Part shown: positions 7,339 to 12,954 of the stretch, in pieces | Layout of the letters: each line of letters begins with the position of its first letter | How positions within the stretch are numbered: position 1 is the first letter of the stretch | Assembly: GCA_002310075.1 (NCBI GenBank) | Contig: DBXU01000052.1 | Location: 3,475-16,428 of the forward strand | Direction of reading: 5' to 3' | DNA length: 12,954 nt | DNA from: Bacteroidales bacterium UBA1204 | GTDB taxonomy: Bacteria > Bacteroidota > Bacteroidia > Bacteroidales > F082 | Position numbers and translations under genes: made by a program | The notes under the pieces: generated by a model | What the model saw: only the letters and a program-made list of their open reading frames with translations | What the model was told of the DNA's origin: nothing | Databases searched by the model: none

Positions 7339-8540
7339 TATACAATCTCCTTCAAAAAGTTACACATACTCTTTGCCATCATACATGGCACCGCATTACC
7401 AATTTGCCTGTGCACAGAGCGTTCACTCCCGACAAATGAATAATCTAATGGGAATGTTTGTATCGCAGCCAATTCGCAATTTCTTAGCCTTCTATTATTC
7501 CAATGGAATGGACCTTCCCAATGACCAGGAGACGCAATTATCGTCCAAGAAGGTCTATATGGGTGAAGCTTTAATAAAAAAGTCCAATATCTTGATCCTG
7601 CTCGAAATAATTCTGGAGTGTAACCTCTTCTTTCAGATAGTGAAATATAGTTACTTCCAGGTGGTACTTGAATAAGTGCATTATGATGAAGTCCTTCTGT
7701 TGAATCGCGCTCAGAAGCATATTTTTCATTGTCAAATCTGCCGATCCAATCAATTACATTTTCATACGGTAACTGTTCTTCGTTTGGGTTTTCATAATTT
7801 GTTATTACAGGCATGCTTTTAATTTTCTTTTTTGACGCAATGAAGAAAACACGTTTCCGCTTTTGCGGAACGCCGTAATCACAGGCAGTAGCCTTAACCA
7901 GAACATAGCTATAGTTCATTTTATCAATAGCTTCCGCTAAATCATTAACAGCCTGTATATTATGAGGGTGCAAAAGACTTTCAACGTTTTCCAAGATAAA
8001 ACCATCAGGTTTAATGTCATTAATGATATGTAAATATGATCCAATCATGTTACGGGGGTCATCTGGACCCAGTCGCTGAGCGAGGGTTTTCCAATAACCA
8101 GCTTTTGAGAAAGGTTGACAAGGAGGCCCGCCTAATAGAACTAGCTTTTCAGGGTTGTTGTCTTTTAATACAGAGAGGAAGTCCTTACCTTTAACATTGC
8201 GTATATCATCCAATCTATGTATAGCGTGACTAAAAAACTTATTGCTTTTCAACGTTGAAACGGAGTCTTTGTCAAAGTCAAGACTGGTTAGTACCTTTAT
8301 GCCGGCCATTTGAGCACCAATATCTAATCCGCCACCGCCTGAAAAGAAAGACAGTCCTTGGGTCTTAGACTCAATAACTTCTTCAAGATATGGGAGGCAA
8401 TTGTAATTTTTGTCGGAATAATTAAGTTTTATAGAACCATTTCGAGCTTTTGTTCCCAAAGACTGAAAAAACTCTTTTCTTTGTGGTTCTAATATTGGAA
8501 GGAAAGTCTCTTCCTGGATAATATTGTAATCTTTATGCAT
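7338..8540 (-). CDS. DNA (cytosine-5-)-methyltransferase (first of tandem pair)
   Basis: A 400-aa m5C methyltransferase. An N-terminal extension of about 60 residues precedes motif I, SFFSGGGGLDIG (64-75). Motif IV is GGPPCQPFSKAG (137-148) with the catalytic Cys141. Motif VI is LENVESL (183-189), motif VIII is VPQKRKRVFF (224-233) and motif X is QIGNAVP (379-385). The recognition region has SRYWTFLLKL (316-325), RPSWTI (329-334) and GPFHW (343-347), shared with the second m5C enzyme. The start overlaps the end of the adenine methyltransferase gene by 8 nt, so all three methyltransferases are likely made from one message. Two m5C enzymes in tandem, followed by McrB and McrC homologues, is the arrangement of LlaJI (asymmetric site, one enzyme per strand) and BsuMI. 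The sequence alone does not reveal the site recognised here. Confidence 0.95.
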   Translation of the reverse strand: MHKDYNIIQEETFLPILEPQRKEFFQSLGTKARNGSIKLNYSDKNYNCLPYLEEVIESKTQGLSFFSGGGGLDIGAQMAGIKVLTSLDFDKDSVSTLKSNKFFSHAIHRLDDIRNVKGKDFLSVLKDNNPEKLVLLGGPPCQPFSKAGYWKTLAQRLGPDDPRNMIGSYLHIINDIKPDGFILENVESLLHPHNIQAVNDLAEAIDKMNYSYVLVKATACDYGVPQKRKRVFFIASKKKIKSMPVITNYENPNEEQLPYENVIDWIGRFDNEKYASERDSTEGLHHNALIQVPPGSNYISLSERRGYTPELFRAGSRYWTFLLKLHPYRPSWTIIASPGHWEGPFHWNNRRLRNCELAAIQTFPLDYSFVGSERSVHRQIGNAVPCMMAKSMCNFLKEIV

Positions 8541-9459
8541 ATATTTTCTCTTTCCTTTTTACCAAAATTCTAGCATAGATTTCTTTACCATTTATGGTAA
8601 ATCTTTTTTTGGTCAAATTCATAGGCATTAATCGATCTAATCCTAATAGCTCAAACTCCTCGGTGTCAAAGCCTTCTAGAAATGTGATTGGCACCCCCAT
8701 AACACCATAATAATCTTTAGGAATATCTGCAATTTTATTCACGTTAATTGCATCATATTGATCATATTTTGGATAGTATTCTTCGCTATAACAATTTCGA
8801 AAGTTTCTTTTTATTTGAGGAACAATTACATCAAAATTAGTAAGCCATATCACATTTCTAAATCTTACCACATTCTCTTCACCCCTAACGACATCTTTAC
8901 TATAATGGCCATACAACATTGGAGGAATTATAAAATTAGCAGTTCTATTTCGGAAACCGAAACCAAGCCTAATTTGGCCATTCATGAAAAACGGAAAGAT
9001 AGCCTTTGTAATAATGGTATTTCTATTACAGACTATGATAAATTTTTTATCCAACTTTATTAAGTGCTTGATAAAAGCCTGTGTTTTTGAAAATGGAGGA
9101 TTTGTTATCACGACATCGGATTGTGTCATTATATCCATGCACTCTTGACTTTCAAAACTACCGTCTCCTTTCAAGTAATTAACAATAGTGTCGGATTTGC
9201 AATTCTTTGTTTTCGCGCACAATGCTTTTTCTTCATCATAACTTTTGCAAGTGCATACAACTTCTTTAATATTCCAGTCACTCAAATGACCACACAAGTA
9301 TTTGTAGAAATTGCTATATTTAGGATGATCACAGCAACAATAAACAGATTTCCCTTTTAGGTAATCTTTATAGTGTTGAAGCTCATTCTCTATATCACTC
9401 ATCTGAGTATAGAACTCGTCCACTTTGAGGCTCTTTGCTATATTTAAAGCTGTTGGCAT
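8533..9459 (-). CDS. EcoRI-family adenine-specific DNA methyltransferase
   Basis: A 308-aa protein of the EcoRI methyltransferase family (Pfam EcoRI_methylase). The conserved N-terminus is recognisable: AKSLKVDEFYTQMSDIENEL (8-27), then SVYCCCDHPKYSNFYKY (38-54), which takes the place of a classical motif I region. The catalytic N6-adenine motif NPPF is at 120-123, preceded by SDVVIT and followed by a lysine-rich helix. M.EcoRI is slightly longer (about 325 aa) and protects GAATTC; specificity here cannot be read from the sequence. No EcoRI-like nuclease gene is adjacent. Instead the gene leads an operon with two m5C methyltransferases and McrB/McrC homologues. The start is 27 nt downstream of the 92-aa gene's stop, with an AAAGAG run directly before the ATG. 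Confidence 0.92.
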   Translation of the reverse strand: MPTALNIAKSLKVDEFYTQMSDIENELQHYKDYLKGKSVYCCCDHPKYSNFYKYLCGHLSDWNIKEVVCTCKSYDEEKALCAKTKNCKSDTIVNYLKGDGSFESQECMDIMTQSDVVITNPPFSKTQAFIKHLIKLDKKFIIVCNRNTIITKAIFPFFMNGQIRLGFGFRNRTANFIIPPMLYGHYSKDVVRGEENVVRFRNVIWLTNFDVIVPQIKRNFRNCYSEEYYPKYDQYDAINVNKIADIPKDYYGVMGVPITFLEGFDTEEFELLGLDRLMPMNLTKKRFTINGKEIYARILVKRKEKIYA

Positions 9460-9486
9460 CTCTTTATAAGCCTGAGACTTTATTTT

Positions 9487-9765
9487 TTAGTTCAAAAACA
9501 CCCAGCTATTGGCAATGTCCGAGATCTTATCGTTGTCGGGTTCCAGGTTGCCGTCGTCGCCTGTACGAAGCAAATCCTTCAGCGGATAAAGCTCGGTGGA
9601 CTTGCCCACTTTGATGGCTTCTTTGGCATCGGCTTTCATGGTGATTTTACCACAACGCTTGCCGATGGCCAATACGTCATCAGCGTTGTAGTTGCCGTCA
9701 ACATAGTACTGAACAATGTCGTAGATGCGCTCGGCAAATGCGTGAATGACTCGGATGTTGCTCAT
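9487..9765 (-). CDS. Small protein of unknown function (92 aa)
   Basis: I do not recognise a family. The product is a soluble-looking 92-residue protein with no signal peptide or membrane segment. It has a predicted helical N-terminus (RVIHAFAERIYDIVQYYVDG, 5-24), a central basic patch (GKRCGKITMKADAKEAIKVG, 35-54) and an acidic C-terminal part (TGDDGNLEPDNDKISDIANS, 68-87). A/T content is lower than in the methyltransferase operon downstream, so it may have a different history. It sits between the HNH gene (135-base gap, with a candidate promoter and an inverted repeat) and the adenine methyltransferase (27-base gap), and could be the first gene of the R-M transcript. It lacks an obvious helix-turn-helix, so calling it a controller protein would be a guess. 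Coding status is supported by codon-like composition, the ATG, and the upstream -7 element. Confidence 0.7.
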   Translation of the reverse strand: MSNIRVIHAFAERIYDIVQYYVDGNYNADDVLAIGKRCGKITMKADAKEAIKVGKSTELYPLKDLLRTGDDGNLEPDNDKISDIANSWVFLN

Positions 9766-9798
9766 AGTCAGTTATTATTTATCATAATAATTATAACG

Positions 9799-9821
9799 TG
9801 CAAAAATACATAATTTTTGCA
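9799..9821. promoter_or_regulatory. Perfect 9-bp inverted repeat, possible operator
   Basis: Left arm tgcaaaaat (9799-9807) and right arm atttttgca (9813-9821) are exact reverse complements separated by five bases. The repeat overlaps the candidate -7 element of the 92-aa gene, where a repressor site would be expected. It could instead form a weak hairpin ending the HNH transcript, although no clean T-tract follows on the minus strand. Which role applies is inference. Confidence 0.45.
9801..9808 (-). promoter_or_regulatory. Candidate -7 element upstream of the 92-aa gene and R-M operon
   Basis: On the minus strand 9808-9801 reads TATTTTTG, which fits TAnnTTTG. It lies 36 bases upstream of the 92-aa ATG, a sensible distance for a short leader. 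No good TTTG is seen at the -33 position, so support is partial. The rest of the 9766-9900 gap holds an odd-length palindrome (gttcgtcgaac, 9854-9864) and a nine-base T run at about 9880, neither of clear function. Confidence 0.35.
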
Positions 9822-9900
9822 GACCCTATTTCCTTCTGTGTGGATTTTGCATCGTTCGTCGAACCAAGCAATAATTTTGTTTTTTTTTCATATTTCTAAC

Positions 9901-10659
9901 TCATTGATTAAAAACACAATCCCGATGCCATTCAAGAAATATGGGATTCGGCAGATGCTCTTCGGGTAAGCGAATGGGTTGGTTTTCAATGCTTGCAAAA
10001 TGGGCGTTAAAGAAACCCTCACCTTCGTAAACCTTTAATTTATTCGCCAATATAACTCTATTATTCTTGTCAACACTAATAAAACCCTTGTCAAATGCTC
10101 TGTCGTACAATGCGGAAAGACAAATGCCATTTTCTGGATTCAGTCTTTCTTTCTCGTTCACCGCCCAAGGAATTATGTGGCTGGCCACCAGCAATTCAGG
10201 AATTGAAATCCCAGTAATAGCGCAACGGCTATCATAATTGTTCAGAATCATAGCCCGAAAAGCGTTCTGGTTTACTCGTTGCTTCACATAGGCCATTTTA
10301 TCCAGTCCAGCCAGCTGGTTTTCTATTTGCAAGGTCTGCTCAAAAGTCTGATTCTGAATTCGATTTCTAATTGTCGCTGCTTCCAGAAAAAGAGTCTCTT
10401 TGTTGTTTGCAAACTCATTCCAATAGGGCATACACACACTCAATCCGCCTGGCATCCCAGTGCGTCCGCTATTTATGATATATGGATCGCAAGCGGCAAA
10501 ATTCACCAATCGCAAGGCAACGGCATTTTCAGTTCTATTCAATAGTTTGGCAAGTTCCCTAACCTCAGGTGTAGTGTGATTCAAACGACCAAATGGCAAC
10601 TGAAAATACAGTGCCAGCGTCAAAATCATTTCGTCCCGTGTCCAAAGTCGTTTTGCCAT
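9901..10659 (-). CDS. HNH endonuclease
   Basis: A 252-aa protein with an N-terminal DNA-binding-like segment (residues 4-60, RLWTRDEMILTLALYF onward) and a C-terminal HNH nuclease domain. The nuclease core shows CAITG (146-150), ASHIIPW with His161, NPENGICLSALYDRAFDKG (174-192, Asn177), and FISVD. In many family members the NGxCLxALxD motif carries His where this protein has Tyr185; Tyr is also found in some relatives, so I do not call it inactive. This architecture is common among stand-alone and R-M-associated HNH proteins of bacteria. It starts 12 bases after the DUF5131 stop and is probably the third gene of the TcmP-DUF5131 unit, with start context taATTATGGCA. Its target and trigger are unknown. 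Confidence 0.88.
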   Translation of the reverse strand: MAKRLWTRDEMILTLALYFQLPFGRLNHTTPEVRELAKLLNRTENAVALRLVNFAACDPYIINSGRTGMPGGLSVCMPYWNEFANNKETLFLEAATIRNRIQNQTFEQTLQIENQLAGLDKMAYVKQRVNQNAFRAMILNNYDSRCAITGISIPELLVASHIIPWAVNEKERLNPENGICLSALYDRAFDKGFISVDKNNRVILANKLKVYEGEGFFNAHFASIENQPIRLPEEHLPNPIFLEWHRDCVFNQ

Positions 10660-10671
10660 AATTATCTATGT

Positions 10672-11397
10672 TTACACCGGCATCGCCTGCAACACTTTAC
10701 CGTCAATCAATTTTCCATTTTTGTGTTTGCTCCGTTTCACGCCGTCGCTGCCCCAGGTTCCCCACTGTTTGAAGAAGAACAAGCTGCCTTGCGCTTCGGT
10801 TTGTTCTTGGATGGAATCAATCCATTCTCTTTTCATTGGGCGTGCTTGTGAGCCGCTTTCGCCACCGACAATAACCCAGTTGATGTTCCTCAAATCCAAC
10901 TCGCCTAAGTCTTCGATGAGGGGTTCGCACGAAAGGAATCGAATAGGAGCATCCAACACCCGTAAACAATCAATTCTTGATTTAGAAGACTGTGCTTCAA
11001 CCGTTACGCCTAACCAAACATTGTCCGGAATATCGTGAGTGAGGAAATATTCCGCCATACGCTCAGCACGTTTCGTGAGCAATTGGTATCTATGCTGCGG
11101 CGTAAGGAGGATTGTCCTCATTACCTTGTCAACAAACTCGAAGGGGACCTCTTTATGGAACAAATCGCTCATGGAACACACAAAAATAGTGTGGGGTTGC
11201 TTCCAGCCCAAAGGTTCATTGAGGCAATCTTCGTGCAGCGTAACCTGAAAACCATTGGCATACTTTTCCATTCCCATTGCTTTCAGCCTTCTTGCCATCG
11301 CTTCGGCATAGCAGTGGGCGCAGCCCGGTGAAATCTTGGTGCATCCTGAGACGGGATTCCAAGTTTTATCTGTCCATTCTATTTTAGTGGTTTTCAT
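10672..11397 (-). CDS. DUF5131 / phage Gp37-Gp68-like three-Cys-motif protein
   Basis: A 241-aa protein with the family's N-terminal signature IEWTDKTWNPVSGC followed by CAHCYAE. Cys19, Cys26 and Cys29 form a Cx6CxxC cluster, suggesting an iron-sulfur or radical-SAM-like centre (inference). Other conserved words are FVCSMSDLFH (72-81), YQLLTKRAERM (98-108), NVWLGVTVE (125-133), RFLSCEPL (153-160), VIVGGESG (175-182) and FFFKQWG (202-208). Family members occur in phages and mobile elements and are often next to TcmP genes, as here. The ATG overlaps the TcmP stop (ATGA), so the pair is coupled. The biochemical activity is not established. A second, decayed copy of this gene's 3' end (GKVFQAMPM) is found upstream of TcmP. 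Confidence 0.92.
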   Translation of the reverse strand: MKTTKIEWTDKTWNPVSGCTKISPGCAHCYAEAMARRLKAMGMEKYANGFQVTLHEDCLNEPLGWKQPHTIFVCSMSDLFHKEVPFEFVDKVMRTILLTPQHRYQLLTKRAERMAEYFLTHDIPDNVWLGVTVEAQSSKSRIDCLRVLDAPIRFLSCEPLIEDLGELDLRNINWVIVGGESGSQARPMKREWIDSIQEQTEAQGSLFFFKQWGTWGSDGVKRSKHKNGKLIDGKVLQAMPV

Positions 11398-12533
11398 ATA
11401 ACTACAATTTTATATTTTTCAACCTTGTGTATGTTTGTGGATTGGCTATTGAATTTTCCATCCAATTGTATTTTGCCTTGTTGAAGCAGTTTTTTAACCA
11501 CTTCAACAAAAAGTTTTGGTTCACAACCATTTTTTAACACATAGTTCAGTCCTGTTATATTGTCCACAATTTCAGATTGCAGGATTTTTGACTCAACAAT
11601 GCTTTCCATAGTATTTCTTTTGATGGAGTTATTGGGGTCATAGAATAACGAGCCAGGTTCGAAATCATTGTCAATATTGCAATTTGATTCCCCCGCAAGT
11701 TTATCATGTCTCCAACACACTTTGACAAACTTTTCCATTCCTAAGGAATGGTTGGATCCGAAAATCAAGCCATAATAATTTGTTCCTTTTTGAATAGTGA
11801 AAGAATGTAAATAGTAGTTTTTTTCTGGCGAAATCAAATTTCTGAAATAATCAGTTATAACCCTATGGCATTCTTTAGGGCGACTTTCGTCATAACTGAT
11901 TTTGTTGTTATCGAAATATGCAGTTACTGCTGGCATATCCTTAAATCTCCTGACAAAAGAAGACGCTATAAAAAAGATAAAATCAGTGTTGGGTGAATTG
12001 ACCAGTTTCAAAAAAACATCATCATTGATTTGCTTGAAACCGTATTGATCCAATAGTATGAACTTGGCGTAGTTTTTGTTAGAAAGGATCTGGTTGAAAA
12101 TTGCATTTACATTGATAAAATTGGAGAAATCATTTTGCCCATATTGAAAAGAATTATCAAAAGGACATTCGTTTTCCATACATTGTGATTTGCAGACGTT
12201 GAATTCTCTAGATACATTTTCTTCTAACTCTTTTTTTTTCGTCAGTTCAAACTCATTAAACGCAAATGTAACTTGCGGAGCATTTTGTTTCAATAATGAT
12301 TTACAATGTTGTTTTTTATCTCCACGGGATTCTTGAAATAATATAATTGGAGAGCCCGGATTTCCAACAGAATCCGTCCCACTTCCGGCAAACATATCAT
12401 AAACAAAAATATGTTTTATGTATGGATTATGAACAAAAACAGGGAACCACTCTCTATAGCACTCTCTGAACAAATCTAATTTCAGTTTTGTCTCTTCAGT
12501 GAACTCCGATTTATTAATATCTTTTCTTGCCAT
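11394..12533 (-). CDS. tcmP: Three-Cys-motif partner protein TcmP
   Basis: A 379-aa protein of the TcmP family (TIGR04474), named because it accompanies the three-Cys DUF5131 protein. The N-terminus has FTEETKLKLDLFRECYREWF (11-30), then HIFVYDMFAGSG (41-52) and GNPGSPI (57-63). This is a methyltransferase-like Rossmann motif I with Asp46. ILLDQYGF (159-166) is where amino-methyltransferases carry D/N-P-P-Y, so the fold may be methyltransferase-derived with a divergent active site (inference). A C-terminal region of about 100 residues, rich in basic residues, resembles a winged helix in spacing but is not diagnostic. The gene is noticeably A/T-rich. It is the first gene of a three-gene unit with DUF5131 and HNH. 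Activity is unknown. Confidence 0.9.
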   Translation of the reverse strand: MARKDINKSEFTEETKLKLDLFRECYREWFPVFVHNPYIKHIFVYDMFAGSGTDSVGNPGSPIILFQESRGDKKQHCKSLLKQNAPQVTFAFNEFELTKKKELEENVSREFNVCKSQCMENECPFDNSFQYGQNDFSNFINVNAIFNQILSNKNYAKFILLDQYGFKQINDDVFLKLVNSPNTDFIFFIASSFVRRFKDMPAVTAYFDNNKISYDESRPKECHRVITDYFRNLISPEKNYYLHSFTIQKGTNYYGLIFGSNHSLGMEKFVKVCWRHDKLAGESNCNIDNDFEPGSLFYDPNNSIKRNTMESIVESKILQSEIVDNITGLNYVLKNGCEPKLFVEVVKKLLQQGKIQLDGKFNSQSTNIHKVEKYKIVVI

Positions 12534-12569
12534 AATTCTATTCCGTTTTTTTTATCAAATTTCACTACG

Positions 12570-12577
12570 CAAAACTA
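12570..12577 (-). promoter_or_regulatory. Weak candidate -7 element for the TcmP unit
   Basis: On the minus strand 12577-12570 reads TAGTTTTG, matching TAnnTTTG, 37 bases before the TcmP ATG. No TTTG is found at the expected -33 distance, so the call is tentative. A better -7 match lies further upstream at 12772-12765. Confidence 0.3.
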
Positions 12578-12602
12578 CAAATTTTCGATGCTTCCATGCT
12601 AT

Positions 12603-12710
12603 TTATTTCCGTGTGAAGCCGCCGTTGTCGGCAAAGAGGTCTATAAATTGGGCATAATCCGTTTGTTACATTGGCATTGCCTGAAAAACTTTGCCGTGAC
12701 ATACTTTTTC
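12603..12710 (-). pseudogene. Decayed 3' scrap of a second DUF5131-like gene
   Basis: On the minus strand, 12710-12666 reads EKVCHGKVFQAMPM and stop. The last nine residues, GKVFQAMPM, match the end of the intact DUF5131 protein in this window (GKVLQAMPV). At nucleotide level 24 of the final 30 bases, including the stop, are identical, with most differences at third codon positions. The same frame continues past that stop as QTDYAQFIDLFADNGGFTRK to a stop at 12603. This looks like protein-coding sequence too, but I do not recognise it. An in-frame stop at 12711-12713 ends the similarity on the other side, so the copy is broken. It suggests a former second DUF5131 gene or a recombination scar beside TcmP. 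Confidence 0.55.
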
Positions 12711-12890
12711 TTACCCCTATCAGGTTATTTGACCATAATATAATGGTTGGAAAAGAACAACTTACAAAGGTAAAAATAATATCCTTTGTCTGGTTTTGTG
12801 TTCAATTAATTCTTTCAACAAGTATTGCTTTTCTATAATGTTGAAAATCAGGCAAATCATCAATTTTTATTAACAACTTTTTCATGTACA
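12711..12890. other. A/T-rich stretch without a recognised gene
   Basis: Together with the scrap and the terminator this completes the 420-base gene-free right end. I see no open frame with family-like content, no tRNA and no repeat array. Its only notable element is the TACCTTTG box described separately. Confidence 0.5.
12765..12772 (-). promoter_or_regulatory. Candidate -7 element (TACCTTTG)
   Basis: The minus strand carries TACCTTTG, an exact match to the Bacteroides -7 consensus, in an A/T-rich stretch. Transcription from here would run through the DUF5131 scrap and reach TcmP with a leader of roughly 220 bases. No convincing -33 TTTG is at the right distance. It may be the promoter left over from the lost gene. 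Confidence 0.35.
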
Positions 12891-12891
12891 A

Positions 12892-12935
12892 CACACAAAA
12901 GGCGGACACTCCTTAACGAATGTCCGCCTTGTGTG
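12892..12935 (-). terminator. Strong hairpin, probable terminator of a gene right of the window
   Basis: aaggcggaca (12899-12908) pairs perfectly with tgtccgcctt (12921-12930) around a 12-base loop. The flanking cacac (12892-12896) and gtgtg (12931-12935) extend the stem past a two-base bulge. Read on the minus strand, the stem is followed by a modest T-rich tail (TTTTGTGTG), so it most likely ends a leftward transcript entering from beyond the window. On the plus strand it is followed by G-rich sequence, which argues against a rightward terminator. Confidence 0.65.
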
Positions 12936-12954
12936 GGGGAGTAGGAACGATCGG

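Noticed and set aside
8533..9459. A complete EcoRI-type R-M system
   Set aside because: The methyltransferase is of the EcoRI family but no EcoRI-like nuclease gene is in the window; the McrC-like nuclease belongs to another type.
9854..9864. Odd palindrome gttcgtcgaac as an operator
   Set aside because: Five-base arms around one central base are too short to support a call, and it is not at a promoter I can place.
12731..12744. Near-palindrome ccataatataatgg
   Set aside because: Only the outer four bases pair; the centre does not, and A/T-rich sequence gives such matches by chance.
12931..12954. Part of a tRNA or rRNA at the right edge
   Set aside because: The 24 bases after the hairpin match no tRNA arm or rRNA segment I recognise, and too little is present.
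1..12954. CRISPR array, insertion sequence or integrase
   Set aside because: No regularly spaced repeats, transposase or integrase motifs were seen, so the mode of transfer of the island is unknown.

Overview
The window looks like an accessory region of a Bacteroidales chromosome (Bacteroides/Prevotella-like). Support for this comes from a lipoprotein with a typical Bacteroidota signal (Cys followed by an acidic stretch), A/T-rich start contexts without strong Shine-Dalgarno sequences, several TAnnTTTG-type -7 promoter elements, and gene families common in that order. Every gene I accept is on the minus strand, so the window reads right to left.

Right edge (12534-12954): a gene-poor stretch holding a strong hairpin that is probably the terminator of a gene beyond the window, and a decayed scrap of coding sequence. 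The scrap reproduces the C-terminus of the three-Cys-motif protein encoded further left. Then comes a tight three-gene unit (12533-9901): a TcmP-family 'three-Cys-motif partner' protein, a DUF5131 (phage Gp37/Gp68-like) three-Cys protein overlapping it by 4 nt, and an HNH endonuclease 12 nt further on. This is an under-described pairing with an attached nuclease and is the best candidate here for an uncharacterised system.

Middle (9900-2039): a short regulatory-looking gap with a perfect 9-bp inverted repeat overlapping a candidate promoter, a small unknown gene (92 aa), and then a five-gene restriction-modification operon. Its order is EcoRI-family adenine methyltransferase, m5C methyltransferase 1, m5C methyltransferase 2, McrB-like AAA+ NTPase, McrC-like PD-(D/E)XK nuclease. 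Genes overlap or nearly touch (8-nt overlap, 1-nt overlap, 2-nt gap, 15-nt gap). The last four genes match the architecture known from LlaJI and BsuMI, where two m5C methyltransferases protect the host and a McrB/McrC pair cuts unmodified DNA. The adenine methyltransferase at the head of the operon is an extra part.

Left (2038-1): a frameshifted Pmp3/YqaE-like remnant, then a compact set of a TSCPD-domain protein, a Vsr mismatch endonuclease (4-nt overlap) and a lipoprotein (18-nt gap). The vsr gene carries an in-frame, repeat-like insert next to its zinc-site cysteine. The R-M and TcmP genes look visibly more A/T-rich than the left-hand set and the 92-aa gene, which suggests a defence island acquired into a host-like background. 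No tRNA, rRNA, CRISPR array or insertion sequence was recognised.
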